From: Sulfurimonas xiamenensis
GTDB lineage: Bacteria; Campylobacterota; Campylobacteria; Campylobacterales; Sulfurimonadaceae
DNA: 64,000 bases
Reading direction: 5' to 3'
Assembly: GCF_009258045.1 (NCBI RefSeq)
Contig: NZ_CP041166.1
Coordinates: 1,116,001-1,180,000 of the forward strand
This document shows positions 8,796 through 17,354 of the stretch, one piece after another. The translations under genes were made by a program, and so were the position numbers. A model generated the notes under the pieces. That model worked only from the letters and a program-made list of their open reading frames with translations. It searched no databases and had not been told where the DNA came from. How positions within the stretch are numbered: position 1 is the first letter of the stretch; each line of letters begins with the position of its first letter.

Positions 8796-10064
8796 ATGAA
8801 ATTAAAACAGAGATATGACCTTATAGTTGTCGGTGCCGGTGCGGCGGGAATAATTGCAGCAATAACTGCAGCAAGATTGAATGATAAAGTTTTACTTTTA
8901 GAAAAACTGCCCCAAATAGCCTCAAAACTAAAAGCTACAGGAGGCGGACGCTGTAACCTGACAAACACTCTGAACAATGAAGAGTTCATGTCAAAATTTG
9001 GGCGTAACGGCCGCTTTATGCAAGATGCTTTAAAAGAGTTTGATTATAAAACACTTATAAACTTTTTTAAAGAGATAGGAGTGGATACTCATGCGCCTGA
9101 TGGTTTTAGGGTTTTTCCAACCTCGCACAACTCATCAACAATCATATCTGCTCTTATAGATGAGATGCAAAGAGTCGGTGTAGAGGTTTTGGTATCGCAA
9201 AGAGTCGAAAAGCTTTTAGTTATAAATAATCAAATAAGCGGTATTCAAACTACAAATAATATTTTTAACACAAAAAGAGTCATTGTAGCAACTGGCGGGC
9301 TTGGATACCCTACTCTCGGAGCTGATGGAGATGGATATAAAATGGCACAAGAGCTTGGGCACAAAGTTACCCAGCTGTACCCGGCTATGATGCCGCTTTA
9401 TACAAAAGAGAAGTGGGTTAAAAATTGCAGAGCTGACACAATAGCCAAAGTTGAACTTAAAGTTGATATGAAAAAACAGAGCAAAATAAAGGTATACGGA
9501 GATCTTATTTTTACAAAAAACGGTATACGCGGTCCGGTCGTGCTTGACGCGGCAAGAGATTTAACCCCGCTTTTAGAAAAATACGGCGAAGTGCCAATTT
9601 TGCTAAACTTCACAAAAGGGATGAATGAAGAGCAAATAACAAAGTATTTAAAAGAACTGTTTTCAAAAGCTCCACACTTAACTATACTTGAACTTGTAAA
9701 CACTCTTCTCCCTCTTGAGCTTTCAAATGAAATCTGCAAACTGGCAGGAGTAGAAGCTCATTTATCATACAAAAAAATAGCAGGAGAACAAAGAGCAAAA
9801 CTTATAAATCTTCTTGCCTGGACACCGCTGACAGTTATAGGGCATGAAGGCTTTAAGATGGCTATGATAACCCGCGGCGGAGTTGATTTAAGAGAGATAA
9901 ACCCAAAAACAATGCAAAGCAAAATAGTAGATGGATTATACTTTTGCGGAGAAATCTTAAATCTTGACGGTCCATGTGGAGGCTATAATCTCCAATGGAG
10001 CTTTGCAAGCGGCTATCTTGCAGGTGCAAGTTTTAGTAAAAATACCTTTATTGAAAATATCTAA
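8796..10064 (+). CDS. BaiN/HI0933-family NAD(P)/FAD-dependent oxidoreductase
   Basis: A 422-residue flavoprotein of the HI0933/YhiN group. It opens with an FAD dinucleotide fold (DLIVVGAGAAGIIAA, about residues 8-22) followed by the family block TGGGRCNLTN. Later blocks are VATGGLGYPTLGADGDGY, FTKNGIRGPVVLDAAR and the C-terminal CGGYNLQWSFASGYLAG. The physiological substrate is unknown for most members; BaiN itself reduces bile acid intermediates in gut bacteria, which is not expected here. No ribosome site precedes the ATG. Its 3' end overlaps the convergent ThiE-like gene by 17 nt. Confidence 0.88.
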   Translation: MKLKQRYDLIVVGAGAAGIIAAITAARLNDKVLLLEKLPQIASKLKATGGGRCNLTNTLNNEEFMSKFGRNGRFMQDALKEFDYKTLINFFKEIGVDTHAPDGFRVFPTSHNSSTIISALIDEMQRVGVEVLVSQRVEKLLVINNQISGIQTTNNIFNTKRVIVATGGLGYPTLGADGDGYKMAQELGHKVTQLYPAMMPLYTKEKWVKNCRADTIAKVELKVDMKKQSKIKVYGDLIFTKNGIRGPVVLDAARDLTPLLEKYGEVPILLNFTKGMNEEQITKYLKELFSKAPHLTILELVNTLLPLELSNEICKLAGVEAHLSYKKIAGEQRAKLINLLAWTPLTVIGHEGFKMAMITRGGVDLREINPKTMQSKIVDGLYFCGEILNLDGPCGGYNLQWSFASGYLAGASFSKNTFIENI

Positions 10065-10599
10065 TTGAAGCAAAACCATACGCTTTTGTTTTGGCAATAA
10101 GATCTATTTGCGCCTTTTCTACAATACCTCCAAGGGCAAAAACTTTTATATCACATATATTTAAAAGCTTTTTTAAATCATCTATCCCTTTTGGTTCACC
10201 TTTTCCCGGAGAAGAAAATATAGGGCTGTATGTAACTGCATCAGCACCAAGTTTTTGAGCCTGTAAAACTTCCATATAAGTATGCGTGCTAACAATAACT
10301 TCCAGTCCCAATTCTTTAGCACTTTCAATCTCTTCAAACTGGGTAGAAGTAAGATGAATGCCTGTTGCATTTAACTCCTTTGCCAGTTTTGTATTTTGAT
10401 GTATAAAACTTTTAATATTTTCAAATTCTGAACAAGTTTTTACGAAATCCGCAGCCTGTTTGTCATAATTTTTATTTAGTTTATCTCTGTAAAGAGCATA
10501 ATGCGGCTTGTGTTTTTTAAACTGTTTTTGTAAAATTGAACAAAAACTTTCTGAATTATTTGTATAAAATTCTTTGGAAGTTATAAGATATTTTTTCAT
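10048..10599 (-). CDS. Thiamine phosphate synthase-like (ThiE/TenI fold) protein
   Basis: A 183-residue TIM-barrel protein from the ATG at 10599; GTG at 10632 and ATG at 10611 are alternative starts. Family blocks are GIHLTSTQ, VSTHTYMEVLQAQKLGADAVTYSPIF, SSPGKGEPKG (pyrophosphate loop), VFALGGI and a C-terminal GFASIRYF. True ThiE usually keeps a DDR/DVDLAHAGVHLGQ-type N-terminal pocket; here that part is divergent (ALYRDKLNKN), so it may be a second ThiE, a TenI-like accessory protein, or a distinct activity. It stands alone, without other thi genes nearby. Confidence 0.75.
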   Translation of the reverse strand: MKKYLITSKEFYTNNSESFCSILQKQFKKHKPHYALYRDKLNKNYDKQAADFVKTCSEFENIKSFIHQNTKLAKELNATGIHLTSTQFEEIESAKELGLEVIVSTHTYMEVLQAQKLGADAVTYSPIFSSPGKGEPKGIDDLKKLLNICDIKVFALGGIVEKAQIDLIAKTKAYGFASIRYFQ

Positions 10600-10695
10600 T
10601 GTTTCTCTCATATATTTTATAATTTTTATCACTGAAACAGTTATATCAAATTTTTAAAATTTTTTTACTTTTTTTACTATATTAAAATTATACCC

Positions 10696-10734
10696 TGTGA
10701 CAATTAATAGAGCTTTTAGTGACGCAAAAGTGAC
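10696..10734 (+). promoter_or_regulatory. Three phased GTGAC direct repeats upstream of nrdD
   Basis: GTGAC occurs at 10697, 10719 and 10730, that is, at 22- and 11-bp steps, on the same face of the helix, about 70-105 bp before the nrdD start. A 7-bp inverted repeat TTATAAG/CTTATAA follows at 10743-10771. These could be sites for a regulator of anaerobic dNTP synthesis. No match to a known NrdR box was seen. Confidence 0.3.
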
Positions 10735-10802
10735 ATATTTTATTATAAGTTTTTAACTTCTTATCTTATAAACTGCGTAAATTATTTTAAAGAGGAGCTA
10801 TC

Positions 10803-12899
10803 ATGGTTGAAAATATTTTAAAAAGAGATGGCACATATAAAGAATTTTTACCTTTTAAAATTGAAGATGCTGTCAAAAAAGCTTTCAAGTCTCAAAATAT
10901 TACTTATGATAGTTCTGTATTTTTCAATGTTCTTGACGACTTGAAGACAAGAAGAGTCGTTGCTGTTGAAGATGTACAAGATTTAATCGAAAAAGAGCTT
11001 TATAAAGCTAGATATTATGATGTTATGAAATCTTTTATGGTTTATCGCCATACTCATAAAATGCAAAGAGAGCATATGCTCGATGAAGATACGACATACA
11101 TCAGCTCTACTCAAACTATAGAAGAGTATATTGGCGGAACAGATTGGCGCATAAAGGCCAATTCAAACACCGGTTACTCTAATGCAGGTCTTGTCAATAA
11201 CACCGCAGGTAAAGTAATCGCAAACTACTGGCTTGATAAAATATATTCAAAAGAGGAAGGGTATGCTCATCGCAATGGTGACTACCATATCCACGACCTC
11301 GACTGTCTTACTGGATATTGTGCAGGCTGGAGTTTAAGAGTATTGCTTGATGAAGGTTTTAACGGAGTCAGAGGAAGAGTTGAAAGCGGTGCGCCTAAAC
11401 ATTTTCGTGAAGCACTGGGTCAAATGGCAAACTTCTTAGGTATCTTGCAAAGTGAATGGGCGGGTGCACAGGCATTTAGTTCTTTTGATACATATCTGGC
11501 ACCTTATGCATTTAAAGATAAACTCTCTTTTTATGACATTAAAAAAGCTGTTAGAAGTTTTGTGTACAACTTAAATGTACCTGCACGCTGGGGTCAATCG
11601 CCATTTACAAATATTACGATAGACTGGACAGTTCCTGCTGACTTAAAAGACCAAACACCGACATCAAATCAGCAGCATCTTTTTAAAGATCTTCTTGACA
11701 GCGAACTTGAAGAAGAGGCAAAACACAGAGGTGCAAAATCTCTTGAAGAGATGACATACAAACATTTTCAAACAGAGATGAATCTCATTAACAAAGCCTA
11801 CTACGAAATTATGACTGAGGGTGACTTGACAGGTCAGCCCTTTACATTTCCGATTCCGACAGTAAACATTACTGAGGACTTTGACTGGTATGGCGAAAAT
11901 ACAGATATTTTGTTTGAAAACACTGCAAAAGTAGGTTCGTCATACTTTCAAAATTTTATCGGTTCACAATTCAAAAGAGATGAGAATGGAAACTTAGTAG
12001 AGAATCCTGAAGCATACAAACCAGGGCATGTTCGTTCAATGTGCTGCCGCTTGCAGTTAGATTTGCGTGAGCTTCTCAAGCGTGGCGGCGGCTTATTCGG
12101 CTCAGCTGAGATGACTGGTTCAATCGGTGTTGTTACTATCAATATGGCCCGTTTAGGTTTTCTCTACAAAGGTGATAAAGAAGCTCTTTATAAACGCTTA
12201 GACGAACTTATGGAAATGGCAAAATCTACACTTGAGAAGAAGCGAGTATTTATCCAAGATATGTATGATAGAGGTCTTTTCCCATATACTAAACGCTACT
12301 TGCCAGGATTTAGAAATCACTTCTCAACCATTGGTGTTAATGGTATGAATGAGATGATTAGAAATTTCACAAGCGACAGCTATGATATAGCAGACAAGCG
12401 TGGAGAAGAGTTTGCTATTGAACTTCTTGAACATATCCGTGACAGAATGGTTGAATTTCAAGAAGAAACAGGAAATCTTTACAATCTAGAAGCAACTCCT
12501 GCTGAAGGAACAACTTATAGATTTGCTAAAGAGGATAAAAAACGATACGGGGATTCTATTATTCAAGCAGGCATGGGAGAAAACATCTACTATACAAACT
12601 CATCTCAAATTCCTGTTGATTTAACAGATGACCCGTTTAAAGCTTTGGATTTACAAGATGATTTACAGTGTAAATATACGGGAGGAACGGTACTTCACCT
12701 CTATATGAAAGAGGCTATAAGTTCAACAGAAGCTTGTAGAAAACTGGTTAAAAATGTAATTTCTAACTATAGACTGCCTTACATTACAGTAACTCCGTTA
12801 TTCTCTGTTTGTCCTAAACATGGATATATTCCAGGAGAACATGAGTATTGTCCGAAATGTGATGAAGAGCTTTTAAGCGAAATCACAGTCGCATCTTAA
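10803..12899 (+). CDS. nrdD: Anaerobic (class III) ribonucleoside-triphosphate reductase, catalytic chain lacking its glycyl-radical domain
   Basis: Reduces ribonucleotides to deoxyribonucleotides under anoxia. The 698-residue chain begins with an ATP-cone (about residues 1-90), the allosteric domain. The ten-stranded barrel core carries HIHDLDCLTGYCAGW and the finger-loop cysteines in MCCRLQLD. The C-terminal zinc site is intact: CPKH then CPKC (about residues 665-690). The chain then ends at SEITVAS with two consecutive TAA codons, where other NrdD proteins continue into a glycyl-radical segment (RVxGY). That segment is encoded by the next small ORF. AGAGGAG precedes the ATG. Followed by the radical peptide and nrdG in one operon. 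Confidence 0.95.
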   Translation: MVENILKRDGTYKEFLPFKIEDAVKKAFKSQNITYDSSVFFNVLDDLKTRRVVAVEDVQDLIEKELYKARYYDVMKSFMVYRHTHKMQREHMLDEDTTYISSTQTIEEYIGGTDWRIKANSNTGYSNAGLVNNTAGKVIANYWLDKIYSKEEGYAHRNGDYHIHDLDCLTGYCAGWSLRVLLDEGFNGVRGRVESGAPKHFREALGQMANFLGILQSEWAGAQAFSSFDTYLAPYAFKDKLSFYDIKKAVRSFVYNLNVPARWGQSPFTNITIDWTVPADLKDQTPTSNQQHLFKDLLDSELEEEAKHRGAKSLEEMTYKHFQTEMNLINKAYYEIMTEGDLTGQPFTFPIPTVNITEDFDWYGENTDILFENTAKVGSSYFQNFIGSQFKRDENGNLVENPEAYKPGHVRSMCCRLQLDLRELLKRGGGLFGSAEMTGSIGVVTINMARLGFLYKGDKEALYKRLDELMEMAKSTLEKKRVFIQDMYDRGLFPYTKRYLPGFRNHFSTIGVNGMNEMIRNFTSDSYDIADKRGEEFAIELLEHIRDRMVEFQEETGNLYNLEATPAEGTTYRFAKEDKKRYGDSIIQAGMGENIYYTNSSQIPVDLTDDPFKALDLQDDLQCKYTGGTVLHLYMKEAISSTEACRKLVKNVISNYRLPYITVTPLFSVCPKHGYIPGEHEYCPKCDEELLSEITVAS

Positions 12900-12917
12900 T
12901 AAAGGAGGTGAAAAAAA

Positions 12918-13070
12918 ATGAGTAAAAATGAAGCTTTAGCTATGTTAAAAGACAAAAGACAAAAGTGTATCGTTTACACAAGAGTTATGGGTTATCACAG
13001 ACCTGTTGAGAGTTTTAATGTAGGGAAAACTGGTGAGCACAAACAGAGAAAACAATTCGCTGAGTGCTAA
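12918..13070 (+). CDS. Free-standing glycyl-radical domain of class III ribonucleotide reductase (50 residues)
   Basis: A 50-residue ORF too short for routine calling. It matches the C-terminal end of NrdD proteins: CIVYTRVMGYHRPV, then FNVGK and EHKQR. Gly25 in RVMGY should be the radical glycine. The ATG is preceded by AGGAGGTG, among the best Shine-Dalgarno sites in the window, 8 nt away. It is in the same frame as the catalytic chain but separated from it by TAA, TAA and TGA, so a simple sequencing error or a single nonsense mutation does not explain it. It overlaps the nrdG start by 38 nt. The likely role is a second subunit that docks in the NrdD barrel and is activated by NrdG, comparable in principle to the YfiD spare part of pyruvate formate-lyase. 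Confidence 0.88.
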   Translation: MSKNEALAMLKDKRQKCIVYTRVMGYHRPVESFNVGKTGEHKQRKQFAEC

Positions 13071-13734
13071 GGTTATATATGATTTAACATCATTCACCCA
13101 CTTGGATTATCCAGACCACCTATCTTGTATAGTGTGGTTTAGTGGGTGTAATATGCGATGTGATTACTGCTACAACAAAGATATAGTTTTTGCCAAAAAC
13201 GGCAAGTACAGTTATGAAAATATCCTCGATTTTTTAAAAACAAGAGTTGGTCTGCTTGAAGCAGTTGTTTTATCTGGCGGTGAAGCCACAACACATGATT
13301 TAATCCCATTTTGCCGCAAGATAAAACAACTTGGATTTAAAATAAAATTAGATACTAACGGAACAAATTTTTTAATTGTAAAAGAGCTTGTTGCACTAAA
13401 TCTTTTGGATTATGTGGCACTTGACTACAAAGCTCCAGAAACAAAATTTACACAAATAACACACTCTAACAGATATGATGAATTTTCTAAAACTCTTGAT
13501 TTTTTGATAAAAAGCAAATTGCCATTTGAAGCCAGAACTACTATTCATAATGATTTATTAAATACTGATGATATTAATAAAATTATAGATGATTTAAAAA
13601 AACGCGGTTATAAAAACAGCTACTTTATTCAAGAATTTTTAGATACAGGTTCTAATATTGGAAATCTTCAAACTCCAAAATCTAAATTTGACAGATCACT
13701 TTTACAAAATGATATCAATATCGTTTATAGATAA
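13033..13734 (+). CDS. nrdG: Anaerobic ribonucleotide reductase activating enzyme (radical SAM)
   Basis: A radical SAM protein of 233 residues that uses S-adenosylmethionine and a [4Fe-4S] cluster to abstract hydrogen from the glycine of NrdD. The cluster motif CNMRCDYC (CX3CX2C) follows the typical activase opening of a LDYPDHLSCIVWFSG stretch, and SGGEATTH is the SAM-binding GGE block. The start taken is GTG at 13033, with AGGG upstream; this places the first 38 nt inside the radical peptide gene in another frame. CTG at 13060 is the only close alternative. The genetic position fits activation of the neighbouring 50-residue peptide. Confidence 0.93.
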   Translation: MSTNRENNSLSAKVIYDLTSFTHLDYPDHLSCIVWFSGCNMRCDYCYNKDIVFAKNGKYSYENILDFLKTRVGLLEAVVLSGGEATTHDLIPFCRKIKQLGFKIKLDTNGTNFLIVKELVALNLLDYVALDYKAPETKFTQITHSNRYDEFSKTLDFLIKSKLPFEARTTIHNDLLNTDDINKIIDDLKKRGYKNSYFIQEFLDTGSNIGNLQTPKSKFDRSLLQNDINIVYR

Positions 13735-13767
13735 TAAATATACATAGAATTTATTTTCATTATTAGC

Positions 13768-13773
13768 TAAAAT
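13768..13773 (+). promoter_or_regulatory. -10 box for a predicted leaderless reductase mRNA
   Basis: TAAAAT ends 6 nt before the ATG at 13780 and no Shine-Dalgarno lies between. A start site 7 nt after the box would be the A of the ATG. The layout is the same as at 8784-8796. Confidence 0.45.
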
Positions 13774-13779
13774 ACAGAT

Positions 13780-15483
13780 ATGGAAAATAAACTAAACAAG
13801 AGAGAGCGCTATAAAGCTCAATTAAAACCAATAGATTATTATAAAGATTTTGAAAATATAGATTTTGAAAATCTTGGAGAGGGAGATAGATTTTATCTTC
13901 AAGATTTCGGAATATTTAATACCGATTTTTTAGAAGATGAATTTACTCTGCGCATTCGTGTTCCAGGCGGCAGAATCAGCACTGAACAATTTCAAAAAAT
14001 AGCAGATATAGTAGAAGAGTATGATTTAACGATTATTTTAACTGCAAGAGGCGGAATACAGCTTCATGACATAGAAGCTGATAATGTTTTAGAAATTCAT
14101 AAACGCATAAATGCTCTTGGCGTTTCTACATGGCAGAGTTTTGGTGACAATGTTAGAAATATAGTGACAGACCCGTATGATGGCTGCGGGATATATTCTG
14201 AGATAGAAGTTTATCCTATTGTATTGCAAATGCAGGATTATATTGTAAAAAATCCTCGCTATGTAGGTATGCTTCCTCGCCGTATATCAGTAGGAATATC
14301 AGGCAATCGTGCAAATGTTACCTCTTTTTTTGCAAATGACATCTATTTTGCACTCGCAAAAAAAGAGAATCAGTTAGGTTTTAATGTCTATATGGGCGGT
14401 AAAAATACAGAAGTAGCACAAAGTGCCGATATCTTTTTGCAAAAAAATGAAGTATTTGATTTTTTTAAAGCTTTTATTGAAGCATTCTATCTTCACGGCT
14501 CCCGCTTTTCTAGAGCTAAAACCCGTATTTTTCATATGATTGAAGATATTGGAATGGATGGTTTGAAAGCTTTTATCCAAAAAGAGTACAAAAAAGATTT
14601 TCAGGGTGAAGGAGAACTTATACTAGAAAAAAAAGAGTTCTCTAAATTTCATAAACTCAAAGATAAAAGATTTGGCTTTTGCTATCAAACTGATTTTTCA
14701 AGACTTACAGCTGACGAGATAAAAGAGATTGCTCTATATGCAACAAAAAATAGTGCAGAAATTAGATTTGGTATAGATCAAAACATCTATATTATCGGTT
14801 TAAAAGAGCCCTCAACCACTCTTAACTCTCCTGCCCTTAGTGAAACCATAATTGCATGTGCGGGTAATCTTTGCCCCTACGCTGTTTGGAGTATCAAGGA
14901 TGAAACAAGCTATCTTCCCTTAGAAAAGATAAATAAATATCGCATACAAGTCGGCTTCTCTGGTTGTGCTAAAGGTTGCGGAAGACATAGACATACTGAT
15001 ATAGGTCTTATCGGATTAAAAACAAATAATTTCGGAGACACAGAAGGAGGAGCTAGAGTTTTTCTTGGAGCTCTGCATTCAGATGGAAAATCAGTCAGCA
15101 GGCAGCTCTTTTCAATGGTTCCTTTTGTTCATCTACATAAAGTACTCTCACTTATTATAGACCTTTTTGAAAAAAGTGGATATACAAATTTTGAAGAGTA
15201 TGCAAATGATATTTTAATTCACTACTCTGAAGATTTTTTATCTTTATGGATTCTTGCAAATCTTGAAACAAATAGCTATATATTACTGCCAAAACTAGAA
15301 AATATGCAAAATTTTGAATATGAAAAAAAGCTGCTTAAAGAAGAGTTTGAAGATTTGGATTTTTGGCAATATGTAGATAATAGTTTTTTTGACGCTGTTA
15401 GTTATTTATCTAAAAAACTTTGGACAGTAGAGGGAGAAGACCCTCACTACAAACCGAAAATTCAAAGAACTAATTTTCGCTAA
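13780..15483 (+). CDS. Siroheme-[4Fe-4S] nitrite/sulfite reductase
   Basis: A 567-residue assimilatory-type reductase of the ferredoxin-dependent NirA/Sir family, making six-electron reductions of sulfite to sulfide or nitrite to ammonia. N-terminal ferredoxin-like repeat (LRIRVPGGRIS) and TARGGIQLHDI are family blocks. The second cluster motif, GCAKGC with the following GRHRHTDIGL, fits the siroheme signature. The first motif reads CAGNLC, a CX4C where the family normally has CX5C (CTGxxxC). Which substrate is used cannot be told from sequence. It follows nrdG by 45 nt but has its own promoter-like box. Its end overlaps the response regulator gene by 14 nt. Confidence 0.88.
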   Translation: MENKLNKRERYKAQLKPIDYYKDFENIDFENLGEGDRFYLQDFGIFNTDFLEDEFTLRIRVPGGRISTEQFQKIADIVEEYDLTIILTARGGIQLHDIEADNVLEIHKRINALGVSTWQSFGDNVRNIVTDPYDGCGIYSEIEVYPIVLQMQDYIVKNPRYVGMLPRRISVGISGNRANVTSFFANDIYFALAKKENQLGFNVYMGGKNTEVAQSADIFLQKNEVFDFFKAFIEAFYLHGSRFSRAKTRIFHMIEDIGMDGLKAFIQKEYKKDFQGEGELILEKKEFSKFHKLKDKRFGFCYQTDFSRLTADEIKEIALYATKNSAEIRFGIDQNIYIIGLKEPSTTLNSPALSETIIACAGNLCPYAVWSIKDETSYLPLEKINKYRIQVGFSGCAKGCGRHRHTDIGLIGLKTNNFGDTEGGARVFLGALHSDGKSVSRQLFSMVPFVHLHKVLSLIIDLFEKSGYTNFEEYANDILIHYSEDFLSLWILANLETNSYILLPKLENMQNFEYEKKLLKEEFEDLDFWQYVDNSFFDAVSYLSKKLWTVEGEDPHYKPKIQRTNFR

Positions 15484-16147
15484 AAGAGAGTTGATAACCA
15501 ACTCCTTTTACATTTTTTATCAATTTTTTTGAGGTCTTTGCTCTAAAGCGTCTTATAAAAGTTCTTACTCTCTCATCACTGACATTTTCACCCCATAACT
15601 CTTCTTTGATTATACTGTCGTCTACTACTCTGTTTTGATTATCTAACAATAGCCATAAAAACTTTGTTTCATTTTTTGAAAGAGGAACGAATCTCTCATT
15701 TTTATAGAGAGAGTTTGTAGTTTTATTAAATACAAAACCTTCATTTAAATTTACCAGTTTAGTGCTAAGTCTTGGAGCAATGCTGCTGATATAATCTAGT
15801 AGTTCATCTATATCAAATGGCTTTAAAAAATATTTTGTAATTCCTATATCAATAGCACTAAATAACTTCTCTTTTTCACTAAAAGCACTAAGTATTATAA
15901 TGGGTATCTTTGGATTAATCCGTTTTAACTCTTTTGCCATGTCTAACCCCGAAAGGCGAGGCATCATAATATCTGTTATAACAATATCAGGCTTTGTTTT
16001 TTTAAAAAGCTCTATACCGTTAATGCCGTCTGTAGCGAGTATAAAACTATGAAAATTATCACCAATAGCCTCTTTTAAAAGCCTTGCAAGATTTTCCTCA
16101 TCTTCTACAAATAAAACTTTAATATCTTTTAGTGATCTGTTTTTCAT
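15470..16147 (-). CDS. OmpR/PhoB-type response regulator
   Basis: A 225-residue regulator. The receiver domain (about 1-125) has the acidic pair in FVEDEE, the phosphoacceptor Asp59 in VITDIMMP and the switch lysine in FLKPF. The C-terminal winged helix (about 140-225) includes SKNETKFLWLLL and VRTFIRRFRAKT, ending in the typical VKGVGYQL. It lies 1 nt after its partner kinase gene. Ligand and regulon unknown; a cotranscribed polA and membrane genes upstream do not reveal the signal. Confidence 0.93.
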   Translation of the reverse strand: MKNRSLKDIKVLFVEDEENLARLLKEAIGDNFHSFILATDGINGIELFKKTKPDIVITDIMMPRLSGLDMAKELKRINPKIPIIILSAFSEKEKLFSAIDIGITKYFLKPFDIDELLDYISSIAPRLSTKLVNLNEGFVFNKTTNSLYKNERFVPLSKNETKFLWLLLDNQNRVVDDSIIKEELWGENVSDERVRTFIRRFRAKTSKKLIKNVKGVGYQLSFSEN

Positions 16148-16148
16148 T

Positions 16149-17348
16149 TTAATCCAGTGGAATTTTTATGCTAAATGTTGTTGTATACTTTTTAGTTTTT
16201 ACATCAAGTGTGCCGTTTAATCCCTGCTCACAGATCATCCTTGACATAAACAACCCTAACCCGGTACCGCGGCTTTTATGTTTTGTAGTAAAATAGGGTT
16301 CAAAAATCTTTTCTAAATTCTCTTTTGCTATTCCGCCGGCATTATCCTGCACCTCTATTACTGCAAAATTATTCTCTTTTTTAGTAATTATACTTATTTC
16401 TCTTAAAAGAATACTATTGTATATAAATGCATCTTTTGAATTATTGACTAAATTTATTATGACTTGAGTAAGCTCATTTGTAATACCAAGAACTTCTATA
16501 TCTTCAAAATATGTTTTAACAGTTATCATCTCATCATCTATAATGCTTTCTAAAAGTACAAGAGACTCTCTTATGCTGTCACTAATATTAAAATAGTGTT
16601 TTTCTTTATGAGGATTAAAAAAGTTTGTAAAATCATCTATTGTTTCTGACATATTTCTAATAATATGTTTACTCTCAGTATAAAATTTTGACACACCGTC
16701 TTCACTATTATTTTGAAAAGCTTTTTTTATGTTAAACATTGCCAGACTAAGCTCAGTAAGCGGTTGTCTCCATTGATGAGCTATATTTGCAAGCATTTGA
16801 CCAAGACTTGCATGTCGTGATTGCCAAAACATAACACGCTGTCTCTCCTCATTTTTTGCTATTTCATCTTGTACACGCTCTTCAAGTGTCTGATTTAACT
16901 CTTTTAACTCTCTTGTCTTCTCTTCTACTATCTTTTCAAGACTCTTATTTAACTCTTCATACTCTATCTCTTTTTTTTGAAGTTCTTCTCTTAAAACTAT
17001 TTCTTTGGTTGTATCATAGCGTATTGCTACATATTCGATAATATTCTCATTTTTATCTAAAATAGGAATGATTGTAGTGTTTACATAAAATGTAGAGCCA
17101 TCTTTAGCTAAATTTTTCAGAGTATCTTTATATACTTTTTTATACTTTATTGTTTCCCATAAAAGTTTATATATTTTATCCTCAACATCTGGATGTCTGA
17201 TAATATTATGATTTTGTCCTATCAGTTCATTTTTTGTATAACCGCTTATATTGCAAAATTCATCATTGACAAAGGTTATAACTCCATTTATATCTGTCTT
17301 AGAAATAATATTGCTTTTTTCTATAGCTTCTTTATACTGTTTTAGCAT
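16149..17348 (-). CDS. PAS-domain sensor histidine kinase
   Basis: A soluble kinase of 399 residues with no membrane segment. A PAS domain spans about residues 10-115 (NGVITFVNDEFCNISGYT), followed by a long coiled coil (about 120-175). The phosphoacceptor His191 is in NIAHQWRQPLTE. The ATPase part has an N-box (NLVNNSKDAF), a G1 box (VQDNAGGI) and a G2 box (SRGTGLGLFMS). The HASLGQMLANIAHQWRQPL arrangement is typical of Campylobacterota PAS kinases. A cytoplasmic PAS suggests sensing of redox or energy state, which is inference. It pairs with the response regulator 1 nt downstream and follows polA by 6 nt. Confidence 0.93.
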   Translation of the reverse strand: MLKQYKEAIEKSNIISKTDINGVITFVNDEFCNISGYTKNELIGQNHNIIRHPDVEDKIYKLLWETIKYKKVYKDTLKNLAKDGSTFYVNTTIIPILDKNENIIEYVAIRYDTTKEIVLREELQKKEIEYEELNKSLEKIVEEKTRELKELNQTLEERVQDEIAKNEERQRVMFWQSRHASLGQMLANIAHQWRQPLTELSLAMFNIKKAFQNNSEDGVSKFYTESKHIIRNMSETIDDFTNFFNPHKEKHYFNISDSIRESLVLLESIIDDEMITVKTYFEDIEVLGITNELTQVIINLVNNSKDAFIYNSILLREISIITKKENNFAVIEVQDNAGGIAKENLEKIFEPYFTTKHKSRGTGLGLFMSRMICEQGLNGTLDVKTKKYTTTFSIKIPLD

Positions 17349-17354
17349 AGAACA

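Noticed and set aside
9398-9739. 113-codon frame on the minus strand inside the BaiN-like gene
   Set aside because: Fully antisense to a well-conserved coding region, no ribosome site, Ser-rich composition typical of shadow frames.
12897-12917. Split nrdD as a sequencing or assembly error
   Set aside because: Three separate in-frame stop codons and a well-placed Shine-Dalgarno lie between the parts; a single base error cannot create this.
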